DNA of 64,000 bases from Elusimicrobia bacterium GWF2_62_30 (lineage in GTDB: Bacteria > Elusimicrobiota > Elusimicrobia > Elusimicrobiales > UBA9959), in assembly GCA_001799995.1 (NCBI GenBank), contig MGUK01000098.1, positions 1-64,000 of the forward strand, written 5' to 3'. The stretch's first letter is position 1; every line of letters begins with the position of its first letter. Below the pieces are notes generated by a model. That model worked only from the letters and a program-made list of their open reading frames with translations, had not been told where the DNA came from and did no database searches. Shown here piece after piece: positions 23,276 to 30,553 of this stretch. Both the position numbers and the translations under genes were made by a program.

Positions 23276-25006
23276 ATGAAAAAAATGATAAAAAAGATCT
23301 GGTCGGTAGTCCCCAGGCTGCACCTGGGGCTGTATTTCCTTTTCATGGTGATGGTAGCCGCCGGGAGCTCCACCGCTTTCCTGTTCGAGAACTACTCGCG
23401 CGTGGACATGGGGCTTTTAAAAACGGAATGGCAGCATGTCCTCTCTTCGCAGGCCAAGGGCGGCTCTTATTTCCCCACGACCGACGTCATAGTGAGCATC
23501 TTCAGGCCTTTGAAGGTGACCAAGCACATCAACTATGTGATAGTGGACGGAAAAACGGAAAAGAGGGAAATGTATACCAGCGGGACCTGGCTGAGCGATC
23601 TTTATTTTCTCTTCCTGGTCATCTGGCTGATGCCGCTCTACCTGTATTATTTTTCGAAAAAGAAGCGCAGCCTGGCGCGGGTCGAACGCCGCATCGTCAA
23701 CCTGCCGGTGTTCATCTTCCTGCTGAGCTGGGTCCTCGCCATCCAGCATTACTTCGCCTCGGCGGCGGCTTATGCCGCGCAATTCGGCGCGGCGCCGCGC
23801 AGCGTCAAGGTTGTCTTTGCCGTGTCGTCCCTGCTCTTGGGCACTTTCGTGAGCTACCTGAACCTGGAGCTGACCGGGCTGTACATACGCCGGTATCTGG
23901 CCAGGCCGTTCTTCATGGCGCACGATCCCTACGGCATCAAGCGCGGCTTCGCCATAAACCTTACGCTGCGCTACGCGCTGATGATCTTTTCGCTGGCCAT
24001 GGTGCCGCTGCTGCTGACCGTGTATGTGCCGGTCTACGCGAACCTGGACATCTTCGTGAAGATGGCCACCGACGGCGGCAAGGACCCGCTCTGGGCGCTG
24101 TCCATCGAAAACCTGCGGGTGCTGCTGCCGCTCCTCATCGTGACCGGGCTGGTGGGGGCTATGCTGGTGTTCCAGGTCGTCTCCATACTGCTTTACAGGT
24201 ACAACGTGCAGGCCCCGGTCAGCGCGCTGGTGCGTCGCATGAAGGCCGTGGCGGCCGGCGATTTCAACTGCAAGACCTCGGTGCTGTACGCCGACGAGTT
24301 CGGCCAGCTCAAGGGCCACTTCAACCTGATGCTGGACGGGCTGGTGGAGCGCGACAAGATCAAGGACACCTTCGGGCGCTACGTCTCGCTGGAGATAGCG
24401 GAGAAGATAATGAAGAGCGGCCGTGTGAACCTGGCCGGCGAGGAGATACAGGCCACGGTGCTGTTCTCCGACATCCGCGGCTTCACGCCCATGAGCGAGG
24501 GCCTGCCGCCCGTGGACCTGATCCGGTTCCTGAACGAATATTTCGCCTATATCACCAAGCCGATAGCCGACAATAAAGGCGTGATAAATAAATTCATAGG
24601 CGACGCGGTGATGGCCATTTTCTCGCCGGTGTTCGGCGTGGAGGACCACCAGGCCGCGGGGCTGCGGGCCGCGCTGGGCATGCGCGAGGCGCTGCAGGCG
24701 TTCAACGCGCAGAAACGCCACCCCGAAGTGCTGTTCGGCGTGGGCCTGCACAGCGGCGGGCTGGTGGCCGGCAACGTGGGCACCGAAGCGCGGCTGGAAT
24801 ACACCGTGCTGGGCGATACCGTGAACGTGGCCTCGCGCATAGAGAGCCAGACCAAGGACGCCGCCACGCAGATCCTGGTGAGCGAGGCCCTGGTCAACGG
24901 CGTGGACGAGAACCGGTTCCCCGGCTTCGCCTTCATCGAATGCGCGCCGGTGCTGATGAAGGGAAAATCCAGGCCGATGACGCTTTACAAAGTTGAGCCC
25001 GTGTAG
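23276..25006 (+). CDS. membrane class III adenylate/guanylate cyclase
   Basis: The product has 576 residues. The N-terminal part has about six membrane segments between residues 15 and 300. A HAMP-like linker (ALVRRMKAVAAGDFNCKT) comes near 318-345. The C-terminal cyclase domain has VLFSDIRGFTPMSEG with the first metal Asp, KFIGDAVMAIF with the second, and LGDTVNVASRIESQ for transition-state binding. It should make cAMP or cGMP in response to an envelope or membrane signal; the nucleotide choice cannot be fixed here. The preceding 60 bp include a single AAAGGGGACAGGC repeat half. Confidence 0.88.
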   Translation: MKKMIKKIWSVVPRLHLGLYFLFMVMVAAGSSTAFLFENYSRVDMGLLKTEWQHVLSSQAKGGSYFPTTDVIVSIFRPLKVTKHINYVIVDGKTEKREMYTSGTWLSDLYFLFLVIWLMPLYLYYFSKKKRSLARVERRIVNLPVFIFLLSWVLAIQHYFASAAAYAAQFGAAPRSVKVVFAVSSLLLGTFVSYLNLELTGLYIRRYLARPFFMAHDPYGIKRGFAINLTLRYALMIFSLAMVPLLLTVYVPVYANLDIFVKMATDGGKDPLWALSIENLRVLLPLLIVTGLVGAMLVFQVVSILLYRYNVQAPVSALVRRMKAVAAGDFNCKTSVLYADEFGQLKGHFNLMLDGLVERDKIKDTFGRYVSLEIAEKIMKSGRVNLAGEEIQATVLFSDIRGFTPMSEGLPPVDLIRFLNEYFAYITKPIADNKGVINKFIGDAVMAIFSPVFGVEDHQAAGLRAALGMREALQAFNAQKRHPEVLFGVGLHSGGLVAGNVGTEARLEYTVLGDTVNVASRIESQTKDAATQILVSEALVNGVDENRFPGFAFIECAPVLMKGKSRPMTLYKVEPV

Positions 25007-25039
25007 TTTTCGGGGCCAGACCCCGCTAAGGAGACGATC

Positions 25040-25402
25040 ATGAAATTCTGCTGGTGCACTATCGGCGTTAAGGACCTGGAAAAGTCCATAAAGTTCTACA
25101 AAGAGATCTTGGGGCTGCCCGTCTGCAAGCGTTTCAGCGCCGGGCCTAAGATGGAGATCTGTTTTATGGGGGAGGGCGAGACCAAGGTGGAACTTGTCTG
25201 CGGCTCCGATTACAAAGCCAAGAACGACGCCAAAGCCGTGTCGCTGGGCTTCGAAGTGAAGTCGGTAGAGGAAACGATAGCGTTCATAAAGGAAAAGGGC
25301 CTGAAAGTGGACGACGGCCCTTACCAGCCCAACCCCCATATCAAATTCTTCTACATCAAAGATCCCGACGGCATCAGTATCCGGTTAGTGGAAAATCTCT
25401 AA
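25040..25402 (+). CDS. VOC/glyoxalase-fold protein
   Basis: The product has 120 residues with a complete betaalphabetabetabeta repeat pair (KDLEKSIKFYKEILGLPV near the start and IKDPDGISIRLVEN at the end). Glu residues in VELV and RLVEN and His in PHIKFF are placed for metal binding. The usual first His of glyoxalase I is replaced in WCTIGV, where a Cys stands near that place. It could be a lyase, dioxygenase or binding protein. The ATG follows AAGGAGACG. Confidence 0.8.
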   Translation: MKFCWCTIGVKDLEKSIKFYKEILGLPVCKRFSAGPKMEICFMGEGETKVELVCGSDYKAKNDAKAVSLGFEVKSVEETIAFIKEKGLKVDDGPYQPNPHIKFFYIKDPDGISIRLVENL

Positions 25403-25421
25403 GGACGGTAAGGGGGATAAA

Positions 25422-25757
25422 ATGAACAAAAAATGGACTAATGTAGTGGCGTTGGCGGCGTTCCTGGTTCTGGCCTGCGGCGGCTTTTACTACCTGCGGG
25501 CGCAGATGGGTGGCGGGCAGGGCGGCGGGCAGCGCGCCGGCGGCAGCCGGCCTCCTATGGGCATGATGGGCGGGATGATGGGCGGCGGCGCGGCCATGAT
25601 CTCCCATAAGGAATTCATCTTTGTCTTTACCGGCGGCACGCTTTACAAGATAGAGCCCGGCGCGATGAAGATAGAAAAAGAGCTGGCGCTCAAGCCCAAG
25701 ATGCCCGCCGGCGCGGCCCAGAACAGGCCCGCCCCCGGCGACCTGGACGAAGAATAA
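25422..25757 (+). CDS. membrane-anchored Gly/Met-rich small protein
   Basis: The product has 111 residues. One N-terminal membrane segment (VVALAAFLVLACGGFYYL) is followed by a Gly/Met-rich stretch (MGMMGGMMGGGAAM) and a small beta-like domain. The Met-rich segment could bind a soft metal such as copper, which is inference. It lies 19 nt after the VOC gene and ends at a hairpin terminator. Confidence 0.6.
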   Translation: MNKKWTNVVALAAFLVLACGGFYYLRAQMGGGQGGGQRAGGSRPPMGMMGGMMGGGAAMISHKEFIFVFTGGTLYKIEPGAMKIEKELALKPKMPAGAAQNRPAPGDLDEE

Positions 25758-25764
25758 CGTCCAT

Positions 25765-25785
25765 TGGGGTCTGACCCCATTTTTT
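25765..25785 (+). terminator. intrinsic terminator using the GGGGTC/GACCCC repeat
   Basis: TGGGGTC-T-GACCCCA followed by six T residues directly after the operon end. Confidence 0.75.
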
Positions 25786-25852
25786 CTGCCCCTTGCGCAA
25801 TTGGCTGGCGTGAGGTAGAGTATTGGGGACATTATTGGCGGGCGGGGAAACC

Positions 25853-26827
25853 ATGAAAAAACATATTTACGGGCCGGTCCTGCTGGTTTTGCTATCCGGT
25901 TCCCTTTGCTGCGGGAGCGCGTCTGCCGCCGTTAAAGAAGCGACGAAGGCCGAGATCCTGGACCTGCAGGACAACATAGCGGCCGCAGGGGCCGGCTGGG
26001 TGGCCGGCGAGACCGAGGTTTCCGACGCGGAAAACGCCGAACTGACCGGCCTCAGCCTTTCGCCCGTCAAAGGGCCGCTGGCGCCCGAAGTCTCCGAAAA
26101 GGGATTACCCCCGGCTTTCGACTGGCGCAGCGCCGGAGGTAATTTTGTTACGCCGGCCAGGAGCCAGAAGAAATGCGGCTCGTGCTGGGCTTTCGCCATG
26201 ACCGGCGCGCTGGAATCTTACGTGCTGCGCAACGGCAACACGCCCGGAGCGGACGTGGACCTGTCGGAACAGGTAATGCTTTCGTGCAGCGGGGCCGGCA
26301 GCTGTAAAGGCGGCGCGCTGTACCCGTCCTACCTGAAAAGCACGGGCCTGCCGCCCGAAGCCGCCTATCCTTATGCAGCCGTGAATGGTTCCTGCTCCGC
26401 CGCAGCGGCCGGCTGGCAGAGCCTGGTCTACAAGATCGCCGACTGGGGCGTGGTGGCGGGGGGCTCTTCCGCCCGGCTGAAAGCCGCCCTGGTGAAATAC
26501 GGGCCGCTGACCACGTCCATGCTGGTGTACGAGGATTTCAAGCATTACAAGTCGGGCGTGTACTCGCGCGTTTCCGGCAAGTACGCGGGCGGCCATGCCG
26601 TGCTGCTGGTGGGCTACAACGACGCGGAGGAATATTTCATAGTGAAGAACAGCTGGGGGCCGGCCTGGGGCGAGGAAGGCTTCTTCCGGATAGCCTATTC
26701 AGAGATGCGCTCCAGGGTGTTCTTCGGCGGGCTGTACAGCGTGGCCTATTATTCCGGCGGCAAGTCGGACGAGAAGCTGGACCAGCGCATACTGGAAGAA
26801 GCCGACAGCCTGATGCGCGGCCGTTGA
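25853..26827 (+). CDS. papain-like (C1A) cysteine protease
   Basis: The product has 324 residues. A signal peptide with a CC-containing end (LLSGSLCCGSA, perhaps lipoprotein-like) is followed by a short propeptide. The mature enzyme begins near PPAFDWRSAGG. Catalytic residues are C111 in CGSCWAF, H248 in GGHAVLLVGY and N266 in VKNSWGPAWGEEGFF. Extra cysteines may form disulfides. The ATG at 25853 follows GGGGAAA. A secreted protease of this family can degrade envelope or extracellular proteins. Confidence 0.9.
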   Translation: MKKHIYGPVLLVLLSGSLCCGSASAAVKEATKAEILDLQDNIAAAGAGWVAGETEVSDAENAELTGLSLSPVKGPLAPEVSEKGLPPAFDWRSAGGNFVTPARSQKKCGSCWAFAMTGALESYVLRNGNTPGADVDLSEQVMLSCSGAGSCKGGALYPSYLKSTGLPPEAAYPYAAVNGSCSAAAAGWQSLVYKIADWGVVAGGSSARLKAALVKYGPLTTSMLVYEDFKHYKSGVYSRVSGKYAGGHAVLLVGYNDAEEYFIVKNSWGPAWGEEGFFRIAYSEMRSRVFFGGLYSVAYYSGGKSDEKLDQRILEEADSLMRGR

Positions 26828-26847
26828 CCGCTGCAGCTGTAAGCCGT

Positions 26848-27051
26848 TTATTCTGTTTCGAAGCCGGCAGTAACGACGGCCGCCTTGATGTCGGACAGGG
26901 CGGCTTTCTTTTCGTCGAATTCCACGGCCAGCTCGGCTTTTTCAAGGCTGGCCTCGGCGGAAACCACGCCGGGCACTTTCTTTACGGCGTGCTCTACGCC
27001 CATTTTGCACCCGCCGCATGACATCCCTTTCACTTTTATAATGGTTTTCAT
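26848..27051 (-). CDS. heavy-metal-associated (HMA) protein, CopZ-like
   Basis: The product has 67 residues, all one HMA fold with the metal-binding GMSCGGCKMGVEHAV near residues 8-22. It should carry Cu(I) or another soft metal. No partner P-type ATPase gene lies near. It converges with the C1A protease gene, 20 nt apart. Confidence 0.85.
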   Translation of the reverse strand: MKTIIKVKGMSCGGCKMGVEHAVKKVPGVVSAEASLEKAELAVEFDEKKAALSDIKAAVVTAGFETE

Positions 27052-27110
27052 ATTCTCTCCCGGTAGAGCTATTATGCAATAACGCCGCGGCTTTTAACCA
27101 GCCCAGGGGT

Positions 27111-27163
27111 GGGGTCAGACCCTGGGGTCTGACCCTGGGGTCTGACCCTAGGGTCTGACCCCA
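27111..27163. repeat. tandem GGGGTCTGACCC repeats
   Basis: Four successive copies of the GGGGTC(A/T)GACCC unit, two pairs with alternating TGG and TAG joints, form nested palindromes. The array lies between the HMA gene and promoter module copy 6. Confidence 0.8.
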
Positions 27164-27165
27164 CA

Positions 27166-27248
27166 AACGCGACACGCCTTTGGCCGTCTGTGGCGCATAG
27201 CGCCTGTTACGGCAGGGCCATAGGCCACTCGCGTTGACCTGCTATGCT
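27166..27248 (+). promoter_or_regulatory. dyad-promoter module, copy 6 (addAB), with a displaced left arm
   Basis: AACGCGA (27166-27172) pairs with TCGCGTT (27229-27235). The right arm ends 8 bp before TATGCT (27243-27248), as GTT does in the other copies. Some 50 bp with two small hairpins (GGCGC-ATA-GCGCC and GGCC-ATA-GGCC) lie between the arms. CGACACGCCTTTG next to the left arm matches copies 5 and 7. Confidence 0.55.
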
Positions 27249-27307
27249 ATACCTGTAGAAGCGCGGCTGGTACAGAAAAAGTAAAATTATGGAAGCAGTG
27301 AACCCGG

Positions 27308-30300
27308 ATGAATAAAAAGAGCGAGATAATCCTTATAAGCGCGTCCGCGGGGTCGGGGAAAACCCATGCCCTGACCCGCCGCTATGTGCGCCTGCTCTTG
27401 GGCGGGGCCGCACCCGAGAGCATCCTGGCCGTAACTTTCACCAACAACGCCGCCAAGGAAATGAAGGAGCGCGTCCTGGGCTGGCTGAAGAAGGCCGCGT
27501 CGGGCGCTGAGGGCAACGAGACCGCGCAGCTGATGGCGGACACCGGCCTGGCCCTGCCGGCCCTGAAGGCCAAAGCCTCGGCGATACTGCAGGACCTGCT
27601 GTGCAATTACTACAACGTGCACGTGCAGACCATAGACAGCTTCCTCAACCGCATCGCCATGTCTTCGGCGGGCGAGTTGGGCATGCCGCTCAACCCCGAG
27701 ATCACCATGAGCCACCGGCGCCTGGTGGACGTGGCGCTGTATTCCATCCTTTCCAAAGAAGGGCGATGCTCGCTTTCGCGCGAGGAGGTGGACGAGTTCC
27801 TGAAGGCCCTGCCGCCGGGCAACGCCTACCCGTGGGACCCCGTGGAGAAGATGCGCGAGATCTACGGCAACTTCCTGGCCTTCGAGGGCAAGTCCGACGG
27901 GCAGATAGTGCCGGCCGATATTAAAGATAAAGATGCTCAGGACGCAAAGGATGCCGTAGTCTCCGCCGGCGCGGCCTTCCTGAAGGCGCTGGACGCCGGC
28001 AAGTATACCTATACCACCAAGAGCAAGCCCAAGGAACCCAAACTTTACGCCGACGCGCTCAAGAACGGCGTCCGCGAGGCCATAGCCTCCGGCAACCAGG
28101 TGCGGATAGCGGGCTGCTTCTCGCGCGATTACGGCTTCTTCAGCGGCGGCAAGGTGCGTACCATCGTCATCCGCCCGGAGCTTGCCGGGCCTATGGCGGA
28201 GGTCAGCGCCGCCATCGGCGCCTATTACCGCCTGCACGCCTATCACCGCCTGAACGGCTTCGTTAAGCTCTACCCCAAGTTCAAGGAAGAGCTGGAGCGC
28301 ATCAAATCCGGCCTGGAAGACGTGGCCCACATCGACGACATAGCCAAGAAGATAACCGGCTACCTGAAAAAGAACGGCGGCACGGCCGTGCCCGAGGTTT
28401 ACATCCGCCTGGGCGAGCGCGTGGAGCATTTCCTGATAGACGAGTTCCAGGACACGGACCCGCTGCAGTGGCGCGCGCTGCTGCCGCTGGTGCAGGAAGC
28501 GCTGGCCCGCGGCGGGTCGCTCTTCGTGGTGGGCGACATCAAGCAGGCCATCTACATGTTCCGCTACGCGGACTACAAGATCATGCGCGAGTTCATGGAC
28601 GTGCTGTACGGCCTGGGCGCCGACGGGGACCCGCTGGGGATGGAGGCGCTGGTCAGCCTGACCGAGCCCGGCGACCGCAAGATAGAGAAGCTGGAAGTGA
28701 ACCGCCGCAGCGGCGGGGTGCTGGTGAAATACGCGGCGGACCTGTTCAAAACCCGCCTGCCGGCCTACAGGGCCGGCGAGGTGCTGGCCGACGGCAACGA
28801 CCCCACCGGGCTTACCACTTACAGCCAGTCCGCCGAAGAGGGCAAAGAAACCGCCGGCCTGGCGCGCGAGCTGGTCTTTTCACGCAAGGCCCTGCGGGAA
28901 AAGTCCAAGACCGCAGAAGCGGAAGAGGCCGACGAGGAAGCCGCCGGGGATATTACCGACCAGCCGGTGGGCGCCAAGGTGGTAGAGCTGATAAAAGAGG
29001 CCCACGCGCGCTACCGCTACGACCAGATAGCCGTGCTGGCCCCGCAGAATAAATATATCCGCGCCGTGGTCTCCTGGCTGAACGCCGCCGGGCTCCCCGT
29101 GGCTTCCATGAGCTCGCTCGATATCCGCGAGCGGCCGGTGGTGGCGGAGCTGATAGCCCTGTTCACTTTCCTGGAATTCCCGGCTAACGACATAGCCTTT
29201 ATGAATTTCGCCTGCGGCGAGCTCTTTCTCAAGGCCTCGGGCCTGCAAAAAGAAGAACTCCTGGCGGCCGCGGCCGAGCACCGCGAGAAACATCACGGCG
29301 GCAGGCCGCTGTACACCACTTTCAAGGAAAGGCACCCGGGCCCCTGGGAAGAACTGCTGGAGCCGCTTTTCGCCAAGATAGGCTACCTGCCCGTTTACGA
29401 GCTGGCCGCGCTGGCTTTCTCTTCGCTGAAGGTCTTCGAGCGGTTCCGGGAGGAATCCTGCTTCCTCGTTAAGTTCCTGGAGGTGCTGTCGGCGCTGCAG
29501 GGCAAGGGCGCGGCGGACGCGCGCAGCTTCATCAATTTCGCTTCGGACGACGGCGAGGACGCGGCCGGCGCTTTCAGCATAGAGCTGCCGGAATACATAG
29601 ACGCCGTGCGCGTGATGACCTTCCACAAGGCCAAGGGGCTCGGCTTCCCGGTGGTGATAAACCTGCTCTACGAAAAGCGCGGACAGGGCGGCAGCGCCTC
29701 GGACAAGAATATCTTCTACGACCAGAGCGGCCCCGGCGGCGAGGTGCGCATCGTTTACATCAACAAAGAATACGGCGACTGGGACGCCAAGCTCAAAGAG
29801 CTTTATGAAGGCCGCGAGGCGGACGAGAAGGTGCAAGCCCTCAACGAGCTTTACGTGGTGACCACCCGCGCCAAGGCCGAGCTGTCCAATTTGGTAGTAC
29901 GCAACAGCGACGAGCAGGGCGGCGGCTCGGCGGGCAAGTTCCATTATGTGTTCGGCGACGAAGAGCGCGGCGCGCCTGACGTAAGCGCAAAGGCCGAACC
30001 GCCAGCGCATAAACCGTCCAGGATCACCCAGCCCGTCTTTCCCGACGTTCCCGCTTCTTCGGCCGGCACCACGCTGGAGGGCCACCGCGCCGCGCAGCGC
30101 GGCCTGCTCTACCACGATATCCTCATGCGCGTGGACTGGCTGGGCGGGGACCTGAAGGCCCGGCTGGCCTCGGCCTTCGACGCCTGCGCCTGGAAATACA
30201 GCCCCGTGCTGCGCGCCGAAAGGGCCGCTATTGCCGACAAGCTTTTCAGCCTGCTGGGCAAACCCGCCGTGGCCGCCTTCTTCGAGCAAAAGCCCGGGCG

Positions 30301-30553
30301 CGCGCTGAAGCGCGAAACCTCGTTCATCTCCGGCCCCGAGGGCGGCCGGCTGCGCCGCATAGACCGGCTGCTGCTGGAGGGCGCCGCGCCCGGCGGCAAG
30401 GCGGTCATAGTAGATTTCAAGACCGGCGGGGAATACCCGGGTTACGAGGAGACGCTGAAGAAATACGCCGCCGCCGTCTCCGACGCTTTCGGGCGGCCGG
30501 CCGAGTGCTGGCTGATCTACCTGGACGAAGAAAAAGCGGAGAAAGTACTATGA
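27308..30553 (+). CDS. addA: AddA-type helicase-nuclease subunit
   Basis: The product has 1081 residues. Helicase motif I is ISASAGSGKTHALT near residue 10, motif Ia AVTFTNNAAKEM, motif II DEFQDTDPLQW and motif V-VI region VMTFHKAKGLGFPV. The C-terminal RecB-type nuclease has VIVDFKTGGEYP. With AddB it resects double-strand breaks. The ATG at 27308 was taken because an ATG at 27289 is out of frame. The gene lies behind promoter module copy 6 and overlaps addB by 4 nt. Confidence 0.92.
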   Translation: MNKKSEIILISASAGSGKTHALTRRYVRLLLGGAAPESILAVTFTNNAAKEMKERVLGWLKKAASGAEGNETAQLMADTGLALPALKAKASAILQDLLCNYYNVHVQTIDSFLNRIAMSSAGELGMPLNPEITMSHRRLVDVALYSILSKEGRCSLSREEVDEFLKALPPGNAYPWDPVEKMREIYGNFLAFEGKSDGQIVPADIKDKDAQDAKDAVVSAGAAFLKALDAGKYTYTTKSKPKEPKLYADALKNGVREAIASGNQVRIAGCFSRDYGFFSGGKVRTIVIRPELAGPMAEVSAAIGAYYRLHAYHRLNGFVKLYPKFKEELERIKSGLEDVAHIDDIAKKITGYLKKNGGTAVPEVYIRLGERVEHFLIDEFQDTDPLQWRALLPLVQEALARGGSLFVVGDIKQAIYMFRYADYKIMREFMDVLYGLGADGDPLGMEALVSLTEPGDRKIEKLEVNRRSGGVLVKYAADLFKTRLPAYRAGEVLADGNDPTGLTTYSQSAEEGKETAGLARELVFSRKALREKSKTAEAEEADEEAAGDITDQPVGAKVVELIKEAHARYRYDQIAVLAPQNKYIRAVVSWLNAAGLPVASMSSLDIRERPVVAELIALFTFLEFPANDIAFMNFACGELFLKASGLQKEELLAAAAEHREKHHGGRPLYTTFKERHPGPWEELLEPLFAKIGYLPVYELAALAFSSLKVFERFREESCFLVKFLEVLSALQGKGAADARSFINFASDDGEDAAGAFSIELPEYIDAVRVMTFHKAKGLGFPVVINLLYEKRGQGGSASDKNIFYDQSGPGGEVRIVYINKEYGDWDAKLKELYEGREADEKVQALNELYVVTTRAKAELSNLVVRNSDEQGGGSAGKFHYVFGDEERGAPDVSAKAEPPAHKPSRITQPVFPDVPASSAGTTLEGHRAAQRGLLYHDILMRVDWLGGDLKARLASAFDACAWKYSPVLRAERAAIADKLFSLLGKPAVAAFFEQKPGRALKRETSFISGPEGGRLRRIDRLLLEGAAPGGKAVIVDFKTGGEYPGYEETLKKYAAAVSDAFGRPAECWLIYLDEEKAEKVL

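Noticed and set aside
23242-24576. Out-of-phase plus-strand frame over the cyclase gene
   Set aside because: Arg/Gly/Ala-rich composition with no domain; the cyclase frame carries all motifs.
27111-27163. CRISPR array
   Set aside because: Units are directly adjacent palindromes without spacers, and no cas gene is near.
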